The position numbers were made by a program, and so were the translations under genes. The notes below the pieces were generated by a model. It was not told where the DNA came from. It did no database searches and was given only the letters and a program-made list of their open reading frames with translations. Of a DNA stretch of 64,000 nt, positions 50,200 through 58,186 are shown piece by piece (within the stretch, counting starts at the first letter, position 1; each line of letters begins with the position of its first letter). The stretch is from Endozoicomonas sp. GU-1 (GTDB taxonomy: Bacteria > Pseudomonadota > Gammaproteobacteria > Pseudomonadales > Endozoicomonadaceae): assembly GCF_027366395.1 (NCBI RefSeq), contig NZ_CP114771.1, forward strand, positions 5,022,001-5,086,000. The letters run 5' to 3'.

Positions 50200-51174
50200 A
50201 TGGATGCCCCCGGAACTCAGCCTGTTGATCCGTACAGACATGTGTCTGGTGAGGCGATTGCCAGTGGTGGAACTGCTTCAACTATGGAGCAGAAGGTGCT
50301 TGATTTTTCCAGGTGCCGACACGTATCTGATTTTGCTGAAAAGGCAAAACCTCTGGCTTCTATGGCTGTTGAAGCATTACGTATTGGCAGGGAGGTTGAT
50401 TGCCCTCTTGGTATGAACCCTCTTCACTGGGCATGTGCAGCGGCAGACTCTCAGGCATTTCAGGTGATTTGTCATTCAGTTTCCCGTGAGCGGATTGTAT
50501 CACTGTTTAATGAACCCAATGGGGCCAGATCAGTCGATGAAATGGCCTATGAAGTTGCTGGTAAAGTGGGTCCGGCAATAAACAGGGATTGCCCGGATCA
50601 AATACTGGTTTTTCTGTTAAACAGTGCTCCCGAAGCGCTGCGGACGGAATATTACCAACTGTTTCGATCCATCAAGGCAATATTAACTCCGGGGGATTTA
50701 AAGGGGCAGGCTGCCAATAATACAGGTAATAACCGGTTTAATCTGGCAGCCGGTGGCAGGGAGGAGGTGGTGCGGTGGTACTGTGATATGTTCAGGGCTG
50801 ACCCTGACTATCAAATCGCCATCAATCATCCGACCAATGCGGGTGTAAGGCCACTTCATCACGCAGGCAGAAGTGAACATCCCGAGAGGGTTAAAGTATT
50901 TGCATTATTGTTAGCAGAAGGAGCCTGGCCGAGTTTGGAAAATCTGGACAACCAGGGTAAATCGCCATTGGATCATCTCAAGCCTGATGAGCGGATGATT
51001 GATCAGATAATGGGTTATGTTGTGGAATATCTGGGGTTATCCGGGCTGGAAGAAGCTGAAAGACAGAGTAGGCTGGAAACGATAGTGTCTGGACTTATTG
51101 CTGCGTTTGAACGATTTGAGCAGGAGGTGGATTTAACCAGAGACGTCACCCTTGGGAAGACCATGGCTCCTTAG
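50200..51174 (+). CDS. ankyrin-repeat-like protein
   Basis: 324 residues, ATG 50200 with GAGAGGA upstream. The N-terminal 30 residues are Pro/Ser/Thr/Gly-rich. Ankyrin-type units are visible at about 71-100 (GMNPLHWACAAADSQAFQVI) and 215-260 (GVRPLHHAGRSEHPERVKVF, then NQGKSPLDHL). Between them is a helical stretch that may hold degenerate repeats. No signal peptide or membrane segment. Ankyrin proteins of symbionts and pathogens often act on host proteins; here the role is unknown. Confidence 0.75.
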   Translation: MDAPGTQPVDPYRHVSGEAIASGGTASTMEQKVLDFSRCRHVSDFAEKAKPLASMAVEALRIGREVDCPLGMNPLHWACAAADSQAFQVICHSVSRERIVSLFNEPNGARSVDEMAYEVAGKVGPAINRDCPDQILVFLLNSAPEALRTEYYQLFRSIKAILTPGDLKGQAANNTGNNRFNLAAGGREEVVRWYCDMFRADPDYQIAINHPTNAGVRPLHHAGRSEHPERVKVFALLLAEGAWPSLENLDNQGKSPLDHLKPDERMIDQIMGYVVEYLGLSGLEEAERQSRLETIVSGLIAAFERFEQEVDLTRDVTLGKTMAP

Positions 51175-51272
51175 GTCAGGGTTTTACCATTATTTTTTTA
51201 TCTTCAGAAATTAAAATAAACAGAAAAAACCAGTCAGTAGAACCGGCCATAGGACCGGTTTCAAAATTATTG

Positions 51273-51584
51273 TTAATGAAAAAGATTAAAATATTTCGAA
51301 TCTGACTCGCCAGTATTGTGTTGTTGAACTTCAACCCTACCTTTGCTCGTTGCAACCACCTTGCAATATTTTTCATCAGACGTTACCCAGGTTAAATAAT
51401 GGGATTCTTTGCTATGTCCCTTATCTACGGTCACTCTGACAAGTTCAGGCTGACCTGAAGAAGGGAATATTCTAAAACAAACTTCTGCTCCCGAACCATT
51501 TATGCGATACCAGTCGGTAATAAGGACTGAGGCCATAGAGGTATTGGCTGTGATTATACTGATTAGTAATAATAATGTTTTCAT
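51273..51584 (-). CDS. small secreted protein, 103 aa
   Basis: Clear signal peptide (MKTLLLLISIITANTSMAS) and a strong ribosome site AAGGAGA eight bases before ATG 51584. The mature part is about 84 residues, beta-rich, with three Cys (VCFRIF, KYCKVV region). No family recognised. An AACCGG/CCGGTT hairpin follows the stop at 51241-51262. Confidence 0.7.
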   Translation of the reverse strand: MKTLLLLISIITANTSMASVLITDWYRINGSGAEVCFRIFPSSGQPELVRVTVDKGHSKESHYLTWVTSDEKYCKVVATSKGRVEVQQHNTGESDSKYFNLFH

Positions 51585-51825
51585 GTCTTCTCCTTAAGCT
51601 ATCTTATGGAAAACCATTAGAGGCCAGTTTCCAGCTTGGCCTGATGTATACTCAAGGTTTTCCGTTCATTAATGCTGAGTTAATTGTAAACGGTGTTAAA
51701 TTAGCAATTTGCGTCCATACAAATCACTAACCGTTTAGTCAGTTGAGATAACACCTTGTGCTTTTCAGGGGGGTATTAAGAGGCAGTTTTAAAAATCTTT
51801 CGGTTTACTGAAATACTGCTTCACT

Positions 51826-53382
51826 TTATTGACGTCTTGTCCGAATATTAAAATACAGCGGTAGTATAACCATCAGAAAGCCAAGTAATAACACTGGCCA
51901 GGAGCCGTAGACCATAAACGGCGTCTGCCCTGTCCGAACCTCTGCGGTTGCTGACAAAACACCATGGGTAAAGCGCGGAATCGTTTTTACCACACCTCCC
52001 TTTTCGTCAATCAGGGCGGTAATGCCATCATTAGTGGCCCGGATCATAAAGCGTCCGGTTTCCAGCGCTCGCATCCGGGCAATCTGGAAATGCTGGACAG
52101 GGCCAATGGATTTGCCAAACCAGGTATCGTTGCTGATGGTAATCAGCAGCCCACTCTCTTGCGCCATTTGTGCGACAAAGTCCGGGTAAACCACCTCATA
52201 ACAGATATAAGGGGCAATGGTTGCCTCGCCCGCCTTGAGTAAGGTCTGTTCTGAGTCTCCACGGGAGAATTCCGACATGGGCAGGTTAAAGAAATCAATC
52301 AGCCCGCGCAGCAGGGACTCCATGGGAACGTACTCACCAAATGGTACCAGCTTCTGCTTGTCGTAGCGGCCGGGGCCGTCTGCGGCTAAATAGCCTTCTC
52401 CCAGAGACAGAATACTGTTGAAGTAACGGGTTTCGCTGCCAGCATTATCATCCACTGGCATACCAAGAATTAATGTACTGTTATTCTGACGGGCCAGTCT
52501 GTCCAGCTGGGCCATCAAGCCCCGGGCACGGTTATAAAACAGTGGAATGGCATTTTCCGGCCAGATAATCAATTCCTGCTGCCACTGGTCTTCACTCAGG
52601 CCAATGTAATTAATGATGGTGGTGTGAATAAAGTCAGGGTCCCACTTCAGGTTTTGGGGGATATTTCCCTGTACTGCGCTGAAGGAGATATCACCGTTTT
52701 TTTCTGTCCATGCCATGTTGTTGAGTGGCCACGAAAGCCCCCAACCTGCCAGGGCAATGAAGAAAGCAATAATATTGGGTGTTCTCTGCTGTTTAGCCGG
52801 AATAATCAGGGCAAACAACAGGCAGACTGTGGCTACCAGCAGCAGGCTTAAGCCATAGGTTCCGATAACGGGAGCCAGCGCAGCAAAGGGCGTGTCCAGA
52901 AGTGCATAGCCCGATAACAGCCACGGAAAGCCAGTCAGCAACCAGCTGCGCACCCACTCAAACAGCACCCAGAGCCCTGAAAACATCAGTGCCTGCTGCC
53001 AGGGCGGTAGTGGCCCGGCTTTTCGTTGATTAAGCCAGCTGTAAAGCAGGAAGACCGGCATGATCATCAGGGCGGAAATGCCCAGGACAAAAAGCCCGGT
53101 CAGCAGTCCGGCCAGTATCGGGGAAGCGGCCCCAAATTCATGGATACTGACGTATATCCACGATGTACCGGCCCCAAACATCCCGACGCCAAAAAGAAAA
53201 CCGCACATTGTTGCGGTCTTGACGGGTAATGTTCGGGTCAAAAGAAAGATAATGCCAACAGCCAGCATGGGAACTGGCCAGAAGTCAAAAGGGCTGAAGC
53301 CCAGGGGCATGGCCGCACCTGCGGCCAGCGAGAGCAGGTAGCGCGCAACCTGAAGAGATGAACGGGACGTCGCAGCAGGCAT
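51826..53382 (-). CDS. lnt: apolipoprotein N-acyltransferase
   Basis: 518 residues (E. coli 512). Adds the third acyl chain to lipoproteins at the inner membrane. Six or so N-terminal membrane helices precede a nitrilase domain with the catalytic triad Glu in WPENAIP (about 272), Lys in KQKLVPFGEYVP (about 339) and Cys in APYICYEVVYPD (about 392); a final helix closes the protein. Its ATG overlaps the corC stop (TGATG), so the two are translationally coupled as in other gammaproteobacteria. Confidence 0.96.
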   Translation of the reverse strand: MPAATSRSSLQVARYLLSLAAGAAMPLGFSPFDFWPVPMLAVGIIFLLTRTLPVKTATMCGFLFGVGMFGAGTSWIYVSIHEFGAASPILAGLLTGLFVLGISALMIMPVFLLYSWLNQRKAGPLPPWQQALMFSGLWVLFEWVRSWLLTGFPWLLSGYALLDTPFAALAPVIGTYGLSLLLVATVCLLFALIIPAKQQRTPNIIAFFIALAGWGLSWPLNNMAWTEKNGDISFSAVQGNIPQNLKWDPDFIHTTIINYIGLSEDQWQQELIIWPENAIPLFYNRARGLMAQLDRLARQNNSTLILGMPVDDNAGSETRYFNSILSLGEGYLAADGPGRYDKQKLVPFGEYVPMESLLRGLIDFFNLPMSEFSRGDSEQTLLKAGEATIAPYICYEVVYPDFVAQMAQESGLLITISNDTWFGKSIGPVQHFQIARMRALETGRFMIRATNDGITALIDEKGGVVKTIPRFTHGVLSATAEVRTGQTPFMVYGSWPVLLLGFLMVILPLYFNIRTRRQ

Positions 53383-54224
53383 CAGCAGGGGGTTACCCGC
53401 AACAGTCGAATCCGACGACCATCGGCGTTCAGTACATCAAAGCGGAAGCCGGAAATTTCCACCGATTCATTACGGGTTGGCATGTGGCCAAACTCCTGCA
53501 TGACGATACCACCAATGGTATCAAACTCATCATCCGGGAACTTGGTGGCAAACTGCTCGTTAAAGTCTTCAATGGGCGTCAGCGCTTTGACAATAAACGC
53601 GTGTTCAAGGTCATCCGCCGGTTTGATAAAGGTATCTTCATCAACATCGGTTTCATCCTCGATATCGCCAACAATCTGCTCAAGCACATCCTCAATGGTG
53701 ACCAGTCCGGCAACGCCACCAAATTCATCAATAACGATAGCCATGTGGTTACGGTTGGTGCGAAACTCCCTGAGCAAAACATTCAGGCGTTTGCTTTCCG
53801 GGATAAAAGTCGCTGGTCGTAAATGGTTCTTGATATTGAATTTGCCCCCGGTGTTAAGAATCAACGGCAGTAGATCCTTGGCCAGCAGAATACCGATCAC
53901 TTCATCTTTGGTATCGCCGATAACTGGGAAGCGGGAGTGGGCTGACTCAATAACCTGGGGCAGGAACTCTTCCGGGTTCTGGTCTTCATCCACACAGACC
54001 ATCTGGGAGCGGGGGATCATGATTTCACGAACCTGCATGTCCGCGACCTGAACAGCGCCTTCGATGATGCTCAGCGCTTCATCATCCAGCATGCCCCGGC
54101 TTCCGGCATCTCGCAGTATGCCCAGCAGTGCGTTGCGGTCTTTGGGGTCCTGGTGAAATATGCTGGTCAGTTTGTCCATCCATGATGGTGACGGATGATC
54201 TTCCGTCGAATGGTCGTCGCTCAT
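53382..54224 (-). CDS. corC: CorC/YbeX CBS-domain protein
   Basis: 280 residues (E. coli CorC 292). Two CBS domains (VREIMIPRSQMVCVDEDQNP; ATFIPESKRLNVLLREFR with IDEFGGVAGLVTIEDVLEQI) and a C-terminal CorC_HlyC domain (FDTIGGIVMQEFGHMPTRNE). Linked to Mg/Co efflux and, in the ybeX context, to ribosome maturation with YbeY. It lies between ybeY and lnt. A short hairpin (GCCCACC/GGTGGGC, 54247-54264) stands just upstream. Confidence 0.93.
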   Translation of the reverse strand: MSDDHSTEDHPSPSWMDKLTSIFHQDPKDRNALLGILRDAGSRGMLDDEALSIIEGAVQVADMQVREIMIPRSQMVCVDEDQNPEEFLPQVIESAHSRFPVIGDTKDEVIGILLAKDLLPLILNTGGKFNIKNHLRPATFIPESKRLNVLLREFRTNRNHMAIVIDEFGGVAGLVTIEDVLEQIVGDIEDETDVDEDTFIKPADDLEHAFIVKALTPIEDFNEQFATKFPDDEFDTIGGIVMQEFGHMPTRNESVEISGFRFDVLNADGRRIRLLRVTPC

Positions 54225-54303
54225 TGCCCTCTGTCTTCACGGCTATGCCCACCTCCCGGTGGGCGGTTTACTGATGAATGTGTTAAACGTGATCCAAAGC
54301 CAG

Positions 54304-54771
54304 TCAGGATGACTCTCTGTCCTGATAGGGATCAGGATAGCCGAGCTGACCGAGAATTTCCGTCTCCAGAGTCTCCATTTCTTCGGCTTCCTGATCGTCA
54401 ATGTGATCGTAGCCAAGCAAGTGCAGTGTGCCATGAACCATCATATGAGCCCAGTGGGAATTGAGACTTTTTTTCTGTTCAATAGCTTCCTGCTCAACAA
54501 CAGGGACACAGATAATCAAATCCCCCAGTAATGGCAACTCCAGTTCGGCAGGCAGATCGGAAGGAAAGGACAGTACATTGGTTGGCCCTTCCTTGCCCCG
54601 CCATTGCCGGTTCAGCTCGGCACCTTCCTCTTCATCGACGATCAGGAGGCTGATTTCAGCTTCCTGACGGTGTTGGCCAACGGCAGCTGCGGCCCACTTT
54701 TCCAGCTTACTCTGTTCGGGAAGCTGTGTGCTGCGGCTGTTAATCATCACATCGATATGAACCGAGGCCAT
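54304..54771 (-). CDS. ybeY: endoribonuclease YbeY
   Basis: 155 residues, equal to E. coli. Single-strand endoribonuclease acting in 16S rRNA 3' maturation and ribosome quality control. The zinc site is the H-x3-H-x5-H motif [13 protein letters not shown] (about residues 112-122). Also seen is [17 protein letters not shown]. Its start overlaps the stop of the phoH gene (TAATG), the standard ybeZ-ybeY pairing. Confidence 0.95.
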   Translation of the reverse strand: MASVHIDVMINSRSTQLPEQSKLEKWAAAAVGQHRQEAEISLLIVDEEEGAELNRQWRGKEGPTNVLSFPSDLPAELELPLLGDLIICVPVVEQEAIEQKKSLNSHWAHMMVHGTLHLLGYDHIDDQEAEEMETLETEILGQLGYPDPYQDRESS

Positions 54772-55940
54772 TATTGTGCGCCTCTGGGTGATGAAGAGCC
54801 CTCAGCGGGTAAAGAGCCCTCAGCTGGTAAAGGGCCCTCAGCGGGTAAAGAGCGTGCAGAGTGGTGAGCAGAAGGTTGCTTACCCGGTCGGGAATGCTTT
54901 CCTGTTGACTGCTCCTGGGTCAGTTTGTCGAAACGGTCATAGGCCTGCACGATCCGTTGTACCAGGGGATGGCGTACCACATCCTTGGCGTTAAACCAGG
55001 TAAAGCCGATACCGTCGACCCCTTTAAGGACTTCAATGGCACTGGCCAGACCGGAGCGTGTCCCCCGGGGCAGGTCAACCTGGGTGATATCACCGGTAAT
55101 CACGGCGGTAGAGCCAAAGCCGATACGGGTCAGGAACATCTTCATCTGCTCCTGAGTGGTATTCTGGGACTCATCGAGAATAATAAAGGAATTATTGAGT
55201 GTCCGACCCCGCATGTAGGCCAGCGGGGCAACTTCAATCACATTTTTCTCTATCAGTCGGTCAACCCGCTCAAAACCGAGCATTTCATACAGGGCATCGT
55301 AGAGAGGCCTGAGATAAGGATCGATTTTCTGGGACAGGTCGCCAGGCAGAAAGCCCAGTTTTTCCCCCGCTTCCACCGCAGGACGCACCAGCAGAATGCG
55401 ACGGATCTGTTCTTCTTCCAGGGCCTGTACCGCAGCGGCAACGGCCAGGTAGGTTTTCCCGGTACCCGCAGGGCCGATACCGAAATTGATGTCGTGCTGC
55501 AGAATCGACTTTACATAACTTTGCTGGTTAGGCCCCCGGGGCGTAATCAGGCCTTTGCGGGTACGCAGAGAGATCAGCTTGTCTGTGGGTTCTTCGTGTA
55601 TCCACTCAATGGCCGATTCCTGCAGGAACAGGTGAACCGTGTTAGGGCTGAGGGGGTCGTCCTTACCGGTTTCTCTGAACAGTCGCTTGACGACTTCGCC
55701 TGCTACCTCCGCACGGCCATTGTCACCCTGGATAGCAAAGACATTACCACGATGACGGATGGTGACACCGAGACGTTCTTCGATCTGTTTCAGGTGCTGG
55801 TTGAATTGCCCACAGAGTTCGGCGAACCTCTGTGGCTCATCAGGCTCAAGAGAGAAGCGGCAGACGTTTTGATCAGTGGCATTATGGCCAGAGGCGTTGT
55901 TACTTCCGGAAGAGTCCTGTCCTTGTGTTTTGGTATTCAA
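54771..55940 (-). CDS. ybeZ: PhoH-family ATPase YbeZ with repeated C-terminal tail
   Basis: 389 residues against about 346 in E. coli. Walker [14 protein letters not shown], Walker B and helicase-like [34 protein letters not shown]. The N-terminal KH-like part ([12 protein letters not shown]) and a Ser/Asn-rich start are seen. The start codon appears to be TTG. The extra C-terminal length is a Lys/Ser/His-rich tail ending in three LPAEG(P/S) units encoded by an 18-bp tandem repeat (54799-54852). It probably partners YbeY in rRNA work. Confidence 0.92.
   Translation of the reverse strand: MNTKTQGQDSSGSNNASGHNATDQNVCRFSLEPDEPQRFAELCGQFNQHLKQIEERLGVTIRHRGNVFAIQGDNGRAEVAGEVVKRLFRETGKDDPLSPNTVHLFLQESAIEWIHEEPTDKLISLRTRKGLITPRGPNQQSYVKSILQHDINFGIGPAGTGKTYLAVAAAVQALEEEQIRRILLVRPAVEAGEKLGFLPGDLSQKIDPYLRPLYDALYEMLGFERVDRLIEKNVIEVAPLAYMRGRTLNNSFIILDESQNTTQEQMKMFLTRIGFGSTAVITGDITQVDLPRGTRSGLASAIEVLKGVDGIGFTWFNAKDVVRHPLVQRIVQAYDRFDKLTQEQSTGKHSRPGKQPSAHHSARSLPAEGPLPAEGSLPAEGSSSPRGAQ
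54799..54852. repeat. 18-bp tandem repeat x3 in the ybeZ 3' end
   Basis: Units CCCTCAGC(G/T)GGTAAAG(A/G)G at 54799, 54817 and 54835, differing by one or two bases. In frame, they encode [18 protein letters not shown]. Copy number could vary without frameshift. Confidence 0.9.
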
Positions 55941-56012
55941 AGTCAGTATTTAGCCTTTACTGCAAGTGGATTCAGGTAAGATATTACGATGGTCTCTGAA
56001 TGTAAGCCAGTC

Positions 56013-56040
56013 AGAAAAGAGAGGCATTACGCCTCTTTTT
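56013..56040 (-). terminator. terminator after miaB
   Basis: Stem AAGAGGC / GCCTCTT class (56015-56040 on the plus strand AAAAGAGAGGC ... GCCTCTTTTT), followed on the minus strand by CTTTT; directly next to the miaB stop, before ybeZ. Confidence 0.75.
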
Positions 56041-56041
56041 C

Positions 56042-57391
56042 TCAGGCTACGCTGTCCAGCTCGGAACTGATCAGCGTACCACGCAGAGAGTGCGGCAACG
56101 CTTCAACAATCTCGACATCCGCAAAGTGGCCAATCAGGCGAGGGTCAGCACACTGGAAATTCACTACCCGGTTGCACTCGGTACGCCCTGATAATTGCCC
56201 CGGATCTTTCCTGGAGTAACCGGTCACCAGAATCTTCCGGGTGCTGCCAACCAGACGACGGCTGATCTGAATAACCTGCTGATTAATGCGGTTCTGCAAA
56301 ATCTGCAGGCGCTGTTTCTTCACTTCCTCGGGAACATTGTCTTCCATATCGGCGGCGGGAGTACCGGGGCGCTTGCTGAAGATAAAACTGAACGAGGCAT
56401 CAAAGCCCACTTCCGCAATCAGGTTCATGGTGTCTGCAAAGTCCTGATCGGTTTCACCCGGGAAGCCGACAATAAAGTCTGAGGAGAGCTTCAGGTCAGG
56501 GCGGATAGAAAGCAGCTGTCGTATTTTCTTCAGGTAGTCTGCAGCAGTGTGCTCCCGTTTCATCAGTTGCAGGACCCGGTCAGAGCCACTCTGTACCGGC
56601 AGGTGCAGATGGCTGACCAGCTCGGGCACTTCGGCGTAGACATTGACCAGGCTGTCGGAAAACTCCAGAGGGTGAGAGGTGGTAAAGCGGATACGGTCAA
56701 TCCCGTCAATGGCAGCCACCACCGTGATCAATTCCGCCAGGTCACAGACGGTGCCATCGTGTTTCTCACCGCGATAGGCGTTGACGTTCTGCCCCAGCAG
56801 GTTGATTTCCCGAACGCCTTTTTCCGCCAGGCCATAACATTCAGCAATAACGTCATCCATGGGACGGCTGATTTCCGCACCACGGGTATAAGGAACGATG
56901 CAGTAAGTGCAGTACTTGTCACAGCCTTCCATAATGGAGACAAACGCCGTTGGACCATCCACACTGGGTTCCGGCAAACGGTCAAACTTTTCAATTTCCG
57001 GGAAGGTAACATCCACCACGGGAATATGGTTGGCCTTGCTGGCATCAATCATTTCCGGCAAACGGTGCAGGGTTTGCGGGCCAAACACCACATCAACCTG
57101 AGGTGCCCGTTTACGGATCTCATCACCTTCCTGGCTGGCAACGCAACCGCCAACGCCGATGATCAGGTCCGGGTTTTTCTCTTTCAGTTTTCGCCAGCGA
57201 CCCAGCTGGTGGAACAGCTTTTCCTGGGCTTTTTCCCGCACGGAGCAGGTGTTTACCAGCAGGACATCCGCCTCTTCCGGATTGTCCGTCAGCTCCAGGG
57301 TATGAGTCTCGCCGAGCAGATCAGCCATACGGGCGGAATCGTACTCGTTCATCTGGCAACCATGGGTTTTGATATACAGTTTTTTGCTCAT
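56042..57391 (-). CDS. miaB: tRNA-2-methylthio-N6-dimethylallyladenosine synthase
   Basis: 449 residues from ATG 57391. Radical-SAM methylthiotransferase modifying A37 of tRNA. The N-terminal UPF0004 domain has [28 protein letters not shown] and [11 protein letters not shown] with its three cluster Cys. The SAM motif is [16 protein letters not shown] (C-x3-C-x2-C). A C-terminal TRAM domain begins near [10 protein letters not shown]. An in-frame extension to 57439 lies in repeat-like sequence and was excluded. First gene of the miaB-ybeZ-ybeY-corC-lnt series, although a terminator follows it. Confidence 0.96.
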   Translation of the reverse strand: MSKKLYIKTHGCQMNEYDSARMADLLGETHTLELTDNPEEADVLLVNTCSVREKAQEKLFHQLGRWRKLKEKNPDLIIGVGGCVASQEGDEIRKRAPQVDVVFGPQTLHRLPEMIDASKANHIPVVDVTFPEIEKFDRLPEPSVDGPTAFVSIMEGCDKYCTYCIVPYTRGAEISRPMDDVIAECYGLAEKGVREINLLGQNVNAYRGEKHDGTVCDLAELITVVAAIDGIDRIRFTTSHPLEFSDSLVNVYAEVPELVSHLHLPVQSGSDRVLQLMKREHTAADYLKKIRQLLSIRPDLKLSSDFIVGFPGETDQDFADTMNLIAEVGFDASFSFIFSKRPGTPAADMEDNVPEEVKKQRLQILQNRINQQVIQISRRLVGSTRKILVTGYSRKDPGQLSGRTECNRVVNFQCADPRLIGHFADVEIVEALPHSLRGTLISSELDSVA

Positions 57392-57412
57392 TTCACACTT
57401 TACTGGCTTGTG

Positions 57413-57471
57413 CCGGGAGGCTGTGTAGGGGTAGTCCACCCTGCGGGCGCTATTCCCAAACAGCCTCCTGG
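57413..57471. repeat. short palindromic repeat upstream of miaB, related to 60595-60764
   Basis: Inverted ends CCGGGAGGCTGT and ACAGCCTCCTGG. The right part (GGGCGCTATTCCCAAACAGC) closely matches the right end of the element at 60595-60764, so it is a short or decayed relative. Confidence 0.65.
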
Positions 57472-57773
57472 AGGGCTCAAACCTGCAGCGAGGCCAAGCC
57501 TGTTGTTCATAAACCGGGCATTATAGCTACCCTGCACCATGGAGGATAGTCAAGGATGAGCCCGGTTAAACCGTGATTACATAGATTGTATTGTGGTCAT
57601 TGCAGAGTGCGGGCGTGGGATGACGAATAATCGATCCGGTCAGATTTGTACATTCCAGTGCATTTAAGCAAACCATTGCGGTCAGGCTTTGTGTTATGAT
57701 CTGCACCCTGAAATCCTATGGTCAGCTCAAGCCGTAACACGCCTGGGCAGAATTAACGTGGTACTAGAACCTA
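57472..57773. other. 302-bp intergenic region between miaB and DUF1820
   Basis: Divergent promoter region. No small gene, long inverted repeat or riboswitch-like structure was noticed apart from the candidate -10 box at 57692-57700. Confidence 0.5.
57692..57700 (+). promoter_or_regulatory. candidate extended -10 promoter of the DUF1820 gene
   Basis: TGTTATGAT matches the extended -10 pattern TG-N-TATAAT with one change. It would start transcription about 65 bp before the ATG. The -35 region is weak. Confidence 0.35.
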
Positions 57774-58073
57774 ATGGCGAAAACCCCCATTTTCCGTGTG
57801 ATTTTTCAAAATCAGGGCGAAGTGTTTGAAATCTACGCCCGACAGATCTTCCAGAGTGAACTCTGGGGTTTCATTGAGGTTGAGGAGTTTGTCTTCGGTG
57901 AGCGCAGTCAGCTACTGGTTGACCCGGGCGAAGAGAAACTGAAGGCAGCGTTTGACGGTGTAAAGCGCAGTTACATTCCACTGAATACCATTATTCGTAT
58001 TGATGAGGTGGAAAAGAGGGAACCGGCAAGGTATCCGAAGCACAGGGTGATAATGTCCGACCCTTCCCCGTGA
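57774..58073 (+). CDS. DUF1820 family protein
   Basis: 99 residues of a short, conserved gammaproteobacterial family of unknown function. Typical pattern: IFRVIFQNQGEVFEIYAR, WGFIEVEEFVFGE and the C-terminal YIPLNTIIRIDEV. Soluble, SH3- or Hfq-like beta-rich. It lies between miaB and hemL, as in Pseudomonas. Confidence 0.85.
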   Translation: MAKTPIFRVIFQNQGEVFEIYARQIFQSELWGFIEVEEFVFGERSQLLVDPGEEKLKAAFDGVKRSYIPLNTIIRIDEVEKREPARYPKHRVIMSDPSP

Positions 58074-58186
58074 TGCCCCATATTCCCAGCAGGGACTGAA
58101 CTTAACCGCTGGTTAGGCAGTCACAGCTCGTATCCATGGCATCAGCACTGTCATGCTTTGGCCTGTGCCGGTAGTGGGGGGATATT

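Noticed and set aside
54957-55979. 340-codon plus-strand frame opposite ybeZ
   Set aside because: Antisense to the PhoH-family gene with intact Walker motifs; shadow frame.
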